64,000 nucleotides of DNA from JBFMFH01 sp964481395 (GCA_964481395.1 CAYZYG010000007.1:14578-78577), one strand, 5' to 3'. Positions 26,827 through 36,014 are shown, numbered from the stretch's first letter. Translations and numbers: made by a program. The notes: a model not told the origin generated them from the letters alone.

Positions 26827-27759
26827 ATGCGTCACGCGCGCCTGCTCCTGGCGCTGGCGGCGGTCGGAATCCTGTTCGGAGGTCAGCAGGCCTTCGCCCA
26901 GTCCGCCCAGCCGTCGGCCGCCTGGAGCGCTTCGGATTGCCAGAGCTGCCACGAAGCGGCCCTGGGGCCGAAGTTCCAGCACACCAAGCACGCCAGCCTC
27001 GATCAGAGCTGCGCGAGCTGCCACCAGAACGTCGGGGAACACGCCAAGGCCCAGATGGCGGGTGACACCAGCGGGCCCGTCCCGTCGGTCAAGCACCTGA
27101 AAGCGGGGGACATCAACGCCACGTGCCTCTCGTGTCACGAGGAGGACGGTCAGGCCAGCTACCTGAGCAGCATGCACGCGCGGCGGAACGTCGCCTGCAC
27201 GGCATGCCACAGCGTACACGCGTCGAAGTCGCTGACCGGCCAGCTGAAGACGAAGGTCGACAGCGACACCTGCTACACCTGCCACACGTCGGAACGCGCC
27301 AAGGGCATGCGCACGTCGCATCATCCGGTCCGCGAGGGTCGGATGAGCTGCGCCAGTTGCCACAATCCCCACGACGGTGCCGCGCCCAAGATGATCAAGG
27401 GCGACTCGGTCAACGACCTCTGTTACACCTGTCACGCCGAGAAGCGCGGCCCCTTCGCCTTCGAGCACGCGCCCGTCCGCGAGGACTGCATCTCGTGCCA
27501 CGAGCCCCATGGCTCCAACCACCCCCGGCTGCTCACGCAGAAGATGCCGAATCTCTGCTGGAACTGCCACTTCACGGGGTCGGGCCACTTCGGATCGGGT
27601 GACAATCTGTCCACCCCGAAGGGGGTACCCGTCGCTCCGGCCGGGAGCCCGAGCGGATTCCCGACCGTGAACTCCCGGTTCGTCGAGCGAAGCTGCCGTA
27701 CCTGCCACGTCAAGGTTCACGGCTCCAACCATCCCTCTGGCGCGTACTTCGTGAGGTAG
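26827..27759 (+). CDS. mtrA: Decaheme c-type cytochrome, MtrA/DmsE type
   Basis: A 310-residue exported protein with signal peptide (LLLALAAVGILFGGQQAFAQ) and exactly ten CxxCH heme-binding motifs, beginning CQSCH, CASCH and CLSCH and ending CRTCH. Length and motif count fit the MtrA/DmsE/PioA family, which sits inside a beta-barrel porin and moves electrons between periplasm and cell surface. The MtrB-type porin gene follows after 3 bp. ATG 26827 follows AGGAGG. No MtrC/OmcA-type surface cytochrome is seen in the window. The gene symbol is by analogy. Confidence 0.9.
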   Translation: MRHARLLLALAAVGILFGGQQAFAQSAQPSAAWSASDCQSCHEAALGPKFQHTKHASLDQSCASCHQNVGEHAKAQMAGDTSGPVPSVKHLKAGDINATCLSCHEEDGQASYLSSMHARRNVACTACHSVHASKSLTGQLKTKVDSDTCYTCHTSERAKGMRTSHHPVREGRMSCASCHNPHDGAAPKMIKGDSVNDLCYTCHAEKRGPFAFEHAPVREDCISCHEPHGSNHPRLLTQKMPNLCWNCHFTGSGHFGSGDNLSTPKGVPVAPAGSPSGFPTVNSRFVERSCRTCHVKVHGSNHPSGAYFVR

Positions 27760-27762
27760 GCC

Positions 27763-30069
27763 ATGAGACGAACAGCATGGATGACGGTGCTCGCCGCGTG
27801 CGGCATCCTGGCCACAGGCTCATCGGCCCTCGCGCAGTCGGGCCAGCCGGTCACGCCTGAAAACTGGTTCACCGGCACCGCCCAGGTGATGTTGCTGGGC
27901 CGTGACGACGTCAGCTCCTCGAAGTTCGAGGAATACCGGGTCGTGCCGAAGGGCGTGTCGATGCCCTACTTCGCCCTGCAGGGCTACCAGGGCGGGACGG
28001 ACTTCGCGCTGGTCGGCCGGAACATCGCTCAGCAGGACCAGCGGTGGACGGGCTGGACGAACTTCGGCTGGGTGGGCATCGCGTTCGACTACAACGAGAT
28101 CCCGCACGGCATGGGGAACAACGGACGCACGTTCCTGACCGAGACGGCGCCCGGCGTCTGGAGCATGAGCGGCACGCTGCGGCAGACGTTGGGTGACGCC
28201 GTCGACGCGACCCCGACCTCCGGCCGCAACTACCTCTTCTACTCGAACCTGCTGGCGCCCACGCTGGCGTCGGCCGGCAGCATCGATCTGGATGCGCTGC
28301 GCCAGCGCGGAGAGGTCGTCGTCGACTTCAGCAGGAACCTGCCGTTCGACTTCACGTTCACCTACATGCGCGAACTGAAGTCGGGAACCCGGGGCGCGAG
28401 CAGTGGGGACATCCTCGGCGTCGTCACGAGCGCCATCGACGTCGCCGAGCCGCTCAACGAAGTCACGCAGGACTTCGGCTTCAGGCTCGCCTACAACTTC
28501 AAGGCCGGCAACATCCACGGCACGTTCAACCGCAACATCTACAACGACCGCGTGGACGCCCTCGTCGTCGACAACCCGTTCCGGGCGACGGACCGGGCCT
28601 ACACGTCGACGTCGGTCCCGGGCGGTCCCGCCCAGGCTCGCTTCTCCACGTCGCCCGACAACGAGGCCAGCCGGGGCGCGTTCGGCGTGCTGCTCAAGTT
28701 CGCCCGCCAGACCCGCATCACGGGTGACGTGGCGTTTTCGACGTGGACGCAGGACGCTCCGTTCCTGCCGTACACGATCAACTCGGCGATCCTGACGCCG
28801 GCCGGCGCGGCGGCGAACAGCCTGTCTTCGCTGCAGGCCACGTCGCTCGGCGGGAAGATCAACACGACGCTGGTGAACCTCGGCTTCGTGTCGCGGCCGG
28901 TGGAGGGACTCGGGATCCGCCTGCGCTACCGCAGCTACGATCTCGCGAACAAGACGACGCCCATCGTCTGGGCCGGCAGCACCTCGGGCTCGCCGGACCG
29001 ATCCTGGGATGTCGCCTCGCCGTCCGCCGACGCGCCGAACGGGTACATCACGGCGAATCTGTACGACAACAAGACGGCGACCTTTTCCGGGCAGGTCAGC
29101 TACGACATCAAGGACCTGACGGTGGAGGGGTCGTTCCGGGCGTCGAGCCTCGACCGGACGTACCGGGAGGCGACCACGGGCCAGGAGAACAGCTACGGAT
29201 TCGCGGCGGTGTATCACGCCGCGGACTGGCTGGGGTTCCGGGGGTACGTGGACCGGGCCAACCGGAGCGCTGAGGGTGAGACGGTCTACGGGTTCCAGTC
29301 CGACGAGGCGGAGCGGGAGACGACTCGCACGGGGATCAACGTCGAACTCACGCCTGGTGCCGGGTTCGGCGTGACGTTCGCGTACGTGCTCCGGGACGTC
29401 ACCTATCCGGACCGGCCGGACCGGGTGCAGGTGTCGGGCGGGGTTCCGGTGGCCGGCGCGGCTCCCATTCCGGGCACGCCGAGCGGCCTGCTGGAAGCGT
29501 CGTACGACGCGTACACGGTGGAGGTCGACTACGCGCCCAACGCGCGAGCGCAGTTCGGGGCCTACTACACCTACGAGAAGAACGCCTCGACGAACCAGTG
29601 GCACACGACCACCGGGGCGGCGCTGAACAACTCGCTCCGCTACGAGGGCAGCGACAAGGGCAACACCTTCGGGGCGAGCGTGGTGTTCCAGCTCGTGCCG
29701 GAGAAATGGACGTGCTCGCTGTTCGCGAACCATCAGAAGGTGGACGGCCTGATGGACATCACCGCCCGTGAGGCGGGGTCGTTCTACACGCCCGGCCGCA
29801 CGGGCCTGGTGCCTCCCGGCACGGGCGGCGCCCAGGACATCGTCGACTACGACGACACCCGGCTGACGATCGTGAAGGCGCAGCTGGACTACAACGTGGC
29901 CGAGGCGTGGACGTTCAGCGGCGGCTACTGGTACGAGAAGTACACGTACGCGGACGCGATGACGAGCGGGACGTCGAACTTCCCGCAGTCGGTCCTGTTC
30001 TTCCTGAAGGCCGACGACGGGGACTACAAGGCTGGCGTCGGCTATCTCAAGCTGACGTACCGCTTCTAG
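27763..30069 (+). CDS. mtrB: MtrB/PioB-family outer-membrane porin
   Basis: A 768-residue protein with signal peptide (ending SSALAQ) and regularly alternating amphipathic strands up to the C-terminal aromatic YLKLTYRF, which is typical of outer-membrane barrels. The early segment NWFTGTAQVMLLGRDDVSSS, the periodic Tyr/Arg strands and the partner gene match the MtrB/PioB family (about 26-strand barrels). It should sheathe the decaheme cytochrome. The N-terminal CxxC seen in some MtrB proteins is absent. It is followed by a strong hairpin terminator. Confidence 0.87.
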   Translation: MRRTAWMTVLAACGILATGSSALAQSGQPVTPENWFTGTAQVMLLGRDDVSSSKFEEYRVVPKGVSMPYFALQGYQGGTDFALVGRNIAQQDQRWTGWTNFGWVGIAFDYNEIPHGMGNNGRTFLTETAPGVWSMSGTLRQTLGDAVDATPTSGRNYLFYSNLLAPTLASAGSIDLDALRQRGEVVVDFSRNLPFDFTFTYMRELKSGTRGASSGDILGVVTSAIDVAEPLNEVTQDFGFRLAYNFKAGNIHGTFNRNIYNDRVDALVVDNPFRATDRAYTSTSVPGGPAQARFSTSPDNEASRGAFGVLLKFARQTRITGDVAFSTWTQDAPFLPYTINSAILTPAGAAANSLSSLQATSLGGKINTTLVNLGFVSRPVEGLGIRLRYRSYDLANKTTPIVWAGSTSGSPDRSWDVASPSADAPNGYITANLYDNKTATFSGQVSYDIKDLTVEGSFRASSLDRTYREATTGQENSYGFAAVYHAADWLGFRGYVDRANRSAEGETVYGFQSDEAERETTRTGINVELTPGAGFGVTFAYVLRDVTYPDRPDRVQVSGGVPVAGAAPIPGTPSGLLEASYDAYTVEVDYAPNARAQFGAYYTYEKNASTNQWHTTTGAALNNSLRYEGSDKGNTFGASVVFQLVPEKWTCSLFANHQKVDGLMDITAREAGSFYTPGRTGLVPPGTGGAQDIVDYDDTRLTIVKAQLDYNVAEAWTFSGGYWYEKYTYADAMTSGTSNFPQSVLFFLKADDGDYKAGVGYLKLTYRF

Positions 30070-30070
30070 C

Positions 30071-30125
30071 CAGCGGGTGCTTCCGGGGGCGGCCGCGACG
30101 GCCGCCCCCGGGGCACTACCCGCTG
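30071..30125 (+). terminator. Very stable nested hairpin after mtrB
   Basis: CCGGGGGCGGCCG-cga-CGGCCGCCCCCGG (30083-30111) is a perfect 13-bp stem with a 3-nt loop, nested inside a second perfect 8-bp stem CAGCGGGT / ACCCGCTG (30071-30078 / 30118-30125). It starts one base after the porin stop. There is no T-tract, so termination may be intrinsic-like or Rho-assisted. Confidence 0.8.
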
Positions 30126-30237
30126 ACCACCTCGCGTTTCCGGGCCGGGCCGGCATGACGGGCCAGGTCAGGATTGCACGCCGTGATCGACGTTCCCTCC
30201 GGCTCGGGCCCTTCACGTCCGGTCCGGAGGCTCCTGT

Positions 30238-30936
30238 TCACCGCTTCACACACTCCTGGTGCGGGCGGTAGCCTGCCGCGATCGCGGCTTCTGCCGTCGC
30301 GAACCCGGCCGTGCAGGCTTCGCAGCGGTAGTGCTCGCAGCCCGGCGCGTGGAACACCCTGCTCTTCACGTTGCCATGGAAAGGGCCGGTGACCGCTCGC
30401 TGGGGCTCGCCGGCCGGTCCTCCCCGTGCGGCGCTTCCACCTGGGCGCCGGCCGTGCTCGTCTCTGAAATCCCAGGGTGCGATGGGCGCGGCGTCTGCCC
30501 AGAGGCCGCGCCGGCTCTGTCTTGACTGGCGCTCGGCCTGCGCATAGGCCGCGTCACCGGAGTAGCGCGTGTAGTGCCAGCCGTGGCCAGTCCGGATGAC
30601 ATCGAGGCCGACATCCACGCCGCCGACGCTGACGCGAGCGACGAGGCGGCCGTACTGATCGACGTCGCGGACATCGACCGACACCAGTCTGCCCCTGACG
30701 AGGGTGGAGAGAAACTCCCGCGAGGCCTCACCGAACGCCTGTCCGCCCTCTGGAGCATCGACACCGTGCAGCCGCACCTCGACCTCACGCCCGTCGCGCA
30801 GGATGCGCATCGAGTCGCCGTCGAGGACCGCGACGACCCGGGCGGTGAAGGTGCTGGCGGGCTGCGCCGCGCACGAGACCGCGGTGAGGGCACAGGCGAG
30901 GAGTGCGATCGCTGTCCGTTTCACCCCGACAATCAT
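30238..30936 (-). CDS. Secreted thermonuclease-family (SNase) protein with C-terminal metal-binding motif
   Basis: A 232-residue protein with a hydrophobic N-terminus carrying a lipobox-like AVSC. The staphylococcal-nuclease fold follows: VVAVLDGDSMRIL, VRLHGVDAPE, DQYGRLVARV. The catalytic Arg-Glu-Arg set is partly visible (R in LHGVDAPE region and YGRL). After a Gly/Pro-rich linker, GNVKSRVFHAPGCEHYRCEAC and GYRPHQEC form a four-Cys/His module like the Ada-type zinc-binding domain seen at the end of other exported nucleases. Predicted calcium-dependent nuclease acting outside the cytoplasm. Confidence 0.82.
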   Translation of the reverse strand: MIVGVKRTAIALLACALTAVSCAAQPASTFTARVVAVLDGDSMRILRDGREVEVRLHGVDAPEGGQAFGEASREFLSTLVRGRLVSVDVRDVDQYGRLVARVSVGGVDVGLDVIRTGHGWHYTRYSGDAAYAQAERQSRQSRRGLWADAAPIAPWDFRDEHGRRPGGSAARGGPAGEPQRAVTGPFHGNVKSRVFHAPGCEHYRCEACTAGFATAEAAIAAGYRPHQECVKR

Positions 30937-31011
30937 AGTGTGGTCCCGATCTCGGCTGCCTGCCGCCGTTCGAATCCCGACTCGCGCTTGCCCCGACGAA
31001 GCCGCGCCCTT

Positions 31012-31151
31012 CGAGCCTTCGGCAGGATCAGGGTCGTCCCGAGCTGAGCGGAGGGACGACTGGCTCAGCGCGTGGTGAGCCTGTCGAACCCCGCGGCCGC
31101 GCGTCTGTGCTTACCGCTCCTGGCCCCGGGTCCCGGATCCCGGATCCCGGT
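31012..31151. repeat. Dispersed palindromic repeat plus TCCCGGA heptamers
   Basis: GTCGTCCC / GGGACGAC (31033-31040 / 31053-31060) and the following GCTCA / TGAGC pair form adjacent hairpins of a widespread bacterial intergenic repeat type. Directly beyond them TCCCGGA, TCCCGGA and TCCCGGT (31131-31151) belong to the GGGATCC heptamer family. Together they fill the spacer downstream of metH. Confidence 0.6.
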
Positions 31152-31163
31152 CGAGATGTCCCC

Positions 31164-34100
31164 TCAGTACCCGAGATTCGGCCCGAGCCAGCGCTCCGCT
31201 TCTTCGACGGTGATGCCTTTGCGCGCCGCGTAGGACTCGACCTGGTCGCGGCCGACGCGGCCGACCGTGAAGTAGCGGGCGTGCGGGCTCGCGAAGTACA
31301 GGCCGCTCACGCTGGCCGGCGGGGTCATGGCGCACGACTCGGTCAGAGCGAGGCCGACGCGTGTCGCGCCAAGCAGATCGAACAGCCGCCGCTTCTCGCT
31401 GTGATCCGGGCACGCGGGATAGCCGTAGGCCGGCCGGATGCCGCGGAAGCGCTCGTCGATCAGTTCGTCGGGCGACCAGGCGCCTTCGCCCTCGTAGCCC
31501 CACTCCCGACGCACGCGGGCGTGCAGGTACTCGGCAAACGCCTCGGCCAGGCGATCCGCCAGGGCCTTCACCATGATGACGTGGTAGTCGTCGTGCGCCG
31601 CCGAGAAGCCCGCTACGAGCTTGTCGGTGCCGAGGCCGGCCGTTACCGCGAACGCGCCGACGTAGTCGTGGCGGCCGCTGTTCGCGGGCGCGACGAAGTC
31701 GGCCAGCGACAGGTGCGGCCGGGTCTCGTCGAGCGCTTCCTGCTGGCGCAGCATGGGGAACCGCGCGAGGACGCCGCGCCGCGTGTCGTCGGCGAAGAGC
31801 AGGATGTCGTCTCCGTCGCTCGCCGCGGGCCAGAAGCCGTAGACGCCACGAGCCGTGAGGGACGCGTCGGCGGCGATGACGTCGAGCATCGTGCGCCCGT
31901 GCGTGTGGAGGTCGCGGGCCGCGGCGCCGTACTCCGGGTGCTGGAGGATACCCGGGTAGCGTCCCTTGAGGCCCCACGCCGTGAAGAAGAACGTCCAGTC
32001 GATGTAGGGAATCAGATCCCGAACGCCGACCTCGTCCACGACACGGCGGCCGGTAAAGGCCGGGACGGGAAGCGGTTCCTGCGCCCAGTCGATGGCGAGC
32101 CGGCGCGCCTGGGCCTCGGCGTGCGGGCGCAGGGGACGCTCCTGGCGGGCGCCGAACTTCGCGCGCAGGTCTTCCTGATCCCGGCGGTTCGCCTGGTCGA
32201 ACGCCTCCCGCTGCTGCTCGCTCAGCAGACTCGACACCACGTCCACCACCCGCGACGCGTCGGGCACGTAGACGGTCGGCTGGCGGTACGCGGGCGCGAT
32301 CTTCACCGCGGTGTGCTGCCGGCTGGTGGTAGCGCCGCCGATGAGCAGGGGCACGCGCAGGTTCCGCCGGTCCATCTCTGCGGCCACATGCACCATCTCG
32401 TCGAGCGACGGCGTGATGAGGCCGCTCAAGCCGACGAGATCGGCCCGCTCGTCGATGGCGGTGCGGATGATCCGCTCGGCCGGGACCATCACGCCGAGAT
32501 CCACGATCCGGTAGTTGTTGCAGCCGAGCACGACGCCGACAATGTTCTTGCCGATGTCGTGCACGTCGCCCTTGACGGTGGCGAGGACGATGGTACCGCG
32601 ATCGCGTGCGGCGTCGCCGGACGTCCGCTTCTCCTCCTCCATGAAGGGTTCGAGGTAGGCGACCGCGCGCTTCATGGCGCGCGCGCTCTTGACGACCTGG
32701 GGCAGGAACATCTTCCCGGCGCCGAACAGGTCGCCGACGATCTTCATGCCCTCCATCAGCGGCCCTTCGATGACGTCCAGGGGCCTGCCCAGCTTGGCCC
32801 GAGCCTCCTCCGTGTCCGCCTCGATGAAATCGACGACGCCGTGCACGAGCGCGTGTGCGAGGCGTGATTCGACCGTGCCCTCGCGCCAGGCGAGATCGGC
32901 ACCGCGCTTCTGGGCTTCGCCCTTCACCGTCTCTGCGAACCGGACCAGGCGCTCGGTCGCGTCCGGCCTCCGGTTGAAGATCAGGTCTTCGACGTGTTCG
33001 CGCAGCTCCGCCGGGATGTCCTCGTACACGGCGAGCTGCCCGGCGTTCACGATGCCCATGTCGAGGCCGGCGCGGATGGCGTGATACAGGAACGCCGCGT
33101 GCATGGCCTCGCGGACGACGTCGTTGCCGCGGAAGGCGAAGGAGAGATTCGAGATCCCGCCGCTGACCTTGGCTCCAGGACAGGTGGCCTTGAGGATCCG
33201 CGTGGCTTCGATGAAGTTCACGCCGTAGTCGGCGTGCTCGTCCAGGCCGGTACCGATGGCGAGGACGTTCGGATCGAGCACGATGTCCAGCGGGTCGAAC
33301 CCGGCCTCGCGGGTCACCAGCCCGTACGCCCGCTGCAGGATCTGCACCTTGCGGTCCACGGTGTCCGCCTGGCCGGTCTCGTCGAAGGCCATCACGACGG
33401 CGCCTGCGCCGTACCGGCGAATGAGCCGCGCCTTGTGCAGGAAGTCCGCCTCTCCTTCCTTCAGGCTGATCGAGTTGACGATGGACTTGCCTTGAATGGC
33501 CTGCAGCCCGGCCTCGATCACGGACCACTTCGAGCTGTCGATCATGACGGGCAGGCGGGCGATCTCGGGCTCCGTCGCGATGTAGTGGAGGAACTCCGTC
33601 ATCGCGGCCTCGGAATCGAGCAGCGCCTCGTCCATGTTGACGTCGAGGACGTTGGCGCCGCCGCGGACCTGATCCAGGGCCACGTCGGCTGCCTCCGCAA
33701 GCTTGCGCTCCTTGATGAGGCGGCGGAACCGCGCCGAGCCGGAGACGTTCGTCCGCTCGCCGATCATGATGAAGTTGCTCTCGGGGCGGATGGTCAGGGG
33801 CTCGAGGCCGGAATACTGCGAGTAGCTCGGGATCCGGGATCCGGGATCCGGGATCCGGGAAGAGCGCGGAGGAATGGCGCGGACGGCTTCGGCGATGGCG
33901 CGGATATGGTCGGGCGTCGTGCCGCAGCAGCCGCCGACGATGTCGACGAGGCCCGCGCGGGCGAACTCGGCGATGAGCGCCGCCGTGTCGGCCGGCTGCT
34001 CGTCGTACTGGCCGAACGCGTTCGGGAGGCCCGCGTTGGGATAGCACGAGACGAAGCACGGAGCGATCTGTTCAAGATCGACGAGGTGCGGACGCATCTC

Positions 34101-34862
34101 GCGGGCGCCGAGCGCGCAGTTGATCCCGACGCTGAAGGGCCGGGCGTGGGCCACCGAGATCCAGAACGCCTCGATCGTCTGGCCCGACAGCGTCCGCCCG
34201 CTCCGGTCGGTCACGGTCACGGAGATCATCACCGGGACGCGGGATCCGCGCGCCTCGAAGACCTCCTCGATGGCGACCAGCGCGGCCTTGGCGTTGAGCG
34301 TGTCGAAGATGGTCTCGACCAGGAGCAGGTGGCACCCACCATCGAGAAGACCGCGGGCCTGCTCGGCATAGGCGCCACGGACCTCGGCGAAGCTCACCGC
34401 GCGATAAGCCGGGTTGTTGACGTCAGGCGACAGCGACAGGGTCCGGTTCGTGGGGCCGAAGGCGCCGGCCACGAAGCGCGGGCGATCCGGCGTGCGGGTT
34501 GTCCACTCGTCGGTGGCTCGACGCGCCAGGCGCGCGGCCTCGACGTTCAGCTCGTACACGATGGACTCGAGGCCGTAGTCGGCCTGCGCAATCGCGGTCC
34601 CGTTGAAGGTGCTGGTCTCGATGATGTCTGCGCCGGCCTCGAGGTACGCGTGGTGAATCCCGGCGATGACGTCCGGCCGCGTGAGCACGAGCAGATCGTT
34701 GTCACCCTTGAGCTCGCGCGCATGGCCGGCGAACCGCGCCCCGCGGAAGTCGGCTTCTGTGAGCCCGTGGCGCTGCACCATCGTGCCCATCGCGCCGTCG
34801 AGCACGAGGATGCGTTCCCGAAGCAGTTGCTGCAGCGTCGTGGCCGTATCGGCTGTACTCAT
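31164..34862 (-). CDS. metH: Cobalamin-dependent methionine synthase
   Basis: A 1232-residue enzyme transferring a methyl group from 5-methyl-tetrahydrofolate to homocysteine through methylcobalamin. Module order is normal. The homocysteine domain (about 1-325) has Zn ligands in INCALG and GGCCGTTPDH. The pterin domain follows (GERTNVSGSARF onward). The B12 module has GDVHDIGKNIVGVVLGCN with the axial His. The AdoMet reactivation domain has RPAYGYPACPDH. ATG 34862 was chosen over an upstream start inside repeat DNA; no Shine-Dalgarno is visible there. A GGGATCC tandem array lies in frame in the first linker (residues about 333-345). It is 95 bp downstream of the ArsR-methyltransferase gene, probably its regulator. 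Confidence 0.96.
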   Translation of the reverse strand: MSTADTATTLQQLLRERILVLDGAMGTMVQRHGLTEADFRGARFAGHARELKGDNDLLVLTRPDVIAGIHHAYLEAGADIIETSTFNGTAIAQADYGLESIVYELNVEAARLARRATDEWTTRTPDRPRFVAGAFGPTNRTLSLSPDVNNPAYRAVSFAEVRGAYAEQARGLLDGGCHLLLVETIFDTLNAKAALVAIEEVFEARGSRVPVMISVTVTDRSGRTLSGQTIEAFWISVAHARPFSVGINCALGAREMRPHLVDLEQIAPCFVSCYPNAGLPNAFGQYDEQPADTAALIAEFARAGLVDIVGGCCGTTPDHIRAIAEAVRAIPPRSSRIPDPGSRIPSYSQYSGLEPLTIRPESNFIMIGERTNVSGSARFRRLIKERKLAEAADVALDQVRGGANVLDVNMDEALLDSEAAMTEFLHYIATEPEIARLPVMIDSSKWSVIEAGLQAIQGKSIVNSISLKEGEADFLHKARLIRRYGAGAVVMAFDETGQADTVDRKVQILQRAYGLVTREAGFDPLDIVLDPNVLAIGTGLDEHADYGVNFIEATRILKATCPGAKVSGGISNLSFAFRGNDVVREAMHAAFLYHAIRAGLDMGIVNAGQLAVYEDIPAELREHVEDLIFNRRPDATERLVRFAETVKGEAQKRGADLAWREGTVESRLAHALVHGVVDFIEADTEEARAKLGRPLDVIEGPLMEGMKIVGDLFGAGKMFLPQVVKSARAMKRAVAYLEPFMEEEKRTSGDAARDRGTIVLATVKGDVHDIGKNIVGVVLGCNNYRIVDLGVMVPAERIIRTAIDERADLVGLSGLITPSLDEMVHVAAEMDRRNLRVPLLIGGATTSRQHTAVKIAPAYRQPTVYVPDASRVVDVVSSLLSEQQREAFDQANRRDQEDLRAKFGARQERPLRPHAEAQARRLAIDWAQEPLPVPAFTGRRVVDEVGVRDLIPYIDWTFFFTAWGLKGRYPGILQHPEYGAAARDLHTHGRTMLDVIAADASLTARGVYGFWPAASDGDDILLFADDTRRGVLARFPMLRQQEALDETRPHLSLADFVAPANSGRHDYVGAFAVTAGLGTDKLVAGFSAAHDDYHVIMVKALADRLAEAFAEYLHARVRREWGYEGEGAWSPDELIDERFRGIRPAYGYPACPDHSEKRRLFDLLGATRVGLALTESCAMTPPASVSGLYFASPHARYFTVGRVGRDQVESYAARKGITVEEAERWLGPNLGY
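33829..33860. repeat. GGGATCC heptamer array inside metH
   Basis: Four and a half perfect copies of GGGATCC lie within the coding sequence, read on the minus strand as SRIPDPGSRIP. The position is the flexible linker between the homocysteine- and folate-binding modules. The frame is kept, so the gene should be functional. Confidence 0.9.
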
Positions 34863-34888
34863 CTTACGAATCCCCAATCCCGAATCCC

Positions 34889-34943
34889 GCCCTTCGATGC
34901 GGCTCAGGGCGGCCTGAGCGAGCGCAGGCGAGTCGAACGGCCG
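34889..34943. repeat. Dispersed inverted repeat between arsR-methyltransferase gene and metH
   Basis: GCCCTTCGATGCGGCTCAGG and its inverted counterpart CCTGAGCG...GAGTCGAACGGCC form a long imperfect hairpin. Next to it, towards metH, are ATCCCCA/ATCCCGA heptamers (34869-34891) that occupy the expected ribosome-binding region of metH. Confidence 0.6.
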
Positions 34944-34957
34944 ACTCCCGGCTCGCG

Positions 34958-35893
34958 TCATCCACCAGTCGCGGGCTTCCGTCCGCTCGCGATGACGACC
35001 GTGAACGGTCCTCCGGCTCGGCGGGCGCCCAGTTGCGTCCGGACCTCCAAGAGGCCCGCGTCCGTCAGGAGGCGCCGCAGTTCTTCGTCGGCGAAGCCGA
35101 GCCAGCGGTCGCCCAGACGCTCTCTCACCCAGGTCTGATCGTGCGGCCGGAGGTCGAGCACGAGCAGCCGGCCGCCCGGTTTGAGCACGCGCGCGGCGTC
35201 ATCAACCGCGGCGGCCGGCTGAACGGCGTGGTGCAGCGCCTGCGACAGCAGCGCGACGTCCGCCGACGCGTCGGCCAGCGGCAGACGCGCGAACTCGCCT
35301 CGCTTCCAGGTGATATTCGTCACGCCCCGTCTGGCGGCCAGCTCGCGCGCCTTTCGGAGCACGGCCGCCGACCGATCCACGGCGACCACGTGCCTGGCCC
35401 ACGCGGCCGTTTCGATCGTCAGGTACCCCTCGCCGCAGCCGACATCGACGACATCGAGGGGCGGCAGCAGGTGGCCCAGCGCCCGGGCCCACGCGGCCCA
35501 GCTGCGGCCGGGGACGAGCTGGCCGGCTTCGATTCCGTGCGCATCGAAGTTTTCGCGACGCGTCCGCCGCACTTCCTCGAGCCGGGCATCGTCGGCCCGC
35601 TCAGACGGCGTCGCGGCCGGACCGGCCAGTCCGCCGGCGATCTCGGCCCACAGCGCGGCGAGCGGCGCGGGGGGGGCGTCAGCGAGGCGGTAGTACGTGA
35701 ATCCGCCTGCCGGCTCTTCCCCCACGAGGCCGGCATCCTTGAGCAGCCCGAGGTGCCGCGAGACCCCGGACTGCGCGATACCCAGGACCTGCGTCAATTC
35801 GGTCACGTTGAGGCGCTCCCGTGCCAGGAGGCGCAGGAGCCGCAAGCGGGCTTCCTCGCCAAGCAGACGGTAGAGCGGGGCGGCCTCAATCAC
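34958..35893 (-). CDS. ArsR-family regulator fused to a SAM-dependent methyltransferase
   Basis: A 311-residue two-domain protein. Residues about 1-90 are a winged-helix ArsR domain (RLLRLLARERLNVTELTQVL, QSGVSRHLGLLKDAGLV) without the metal-binding Cys pair of ArsR. Residues about 130-311 are a class I methyltransferase with motif I VVDVGCGEGYLT and post-I VVAVDRSA. In other bacteria such fusions and the related SahR regulators control metH, ahcY and metK in response to S-adenosylhomocysteine, and metH follows directly here. The start is GTG. A palindromic operator lies immediately upstream, implying autoregulation. Catalysis may be secondary to ligand sensing. Confidence 0.85.
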   Translation of the reverse strand: MIEAAPLYRLLGEEARLRLLRLLARERLNVTELTQVLGIAQSGVSRHLGLLKDAGLVGEEPAGGFTYYRLADAPPAPLAALWAEIAGGLAGPAATPSERADDARLEEVRRTRRENFDAHGIEAGQLVPGRSWAAWARALGHLLPPLDVVDVGCGEGYLTIETAAWARHVVAVDRSAAVLRKARELAARRGVTNITWKRGEFARLPLADASADVALLSQALHHAVQPAAAVDDAARVLKPGGRLLVLDLRPHDQTWVRERLGDRWLGFADEELRRLLTDAGLLEVRTQLGARRAGGPFTVVIASGRKPATGG

Positions 35894-35917
35894 ATCTATG
35901 AATCTATATTAATAGAT
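35894..35917 (-). promoter_or_regulatory. Operator-like palindrome upstream of the arsR-methyltransferase gene
   Basis: ATCTAT-ATTA-ATAGAT (35902-35917) has perfect 6-bp arms, with a third half-site ATCTAT at 35894-35899 touching the GTG start. It is an AT-rich island in GC-rich DNA with TATTAAT-like -10 sequences. Spacing and symmetry fit an ArsR-family dimer. Confidence 0.6.
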
Positions 35918-35961
35918 ACATAATGACAATGGGGCACCCGGGGCCCGGGCGCCCGGGCCTC

Positions 35962-35996
35962 GGGATCCGGGATCCGGGGTCCGGGATTCGGGGACG
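35962..35996. repeat. Five GGGATCC-type heptamers
   Basis: GGGATCC, GGGATCC, GGGGTCC, GGGATTC and GGGGACG stand head to tail just before the asparaginase-like gene and replace a normal ribosome-binding site. Confidence 0.85.
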
Positions 35997-36014
35997 GGCT
36001 ACAATGCCCGGACG

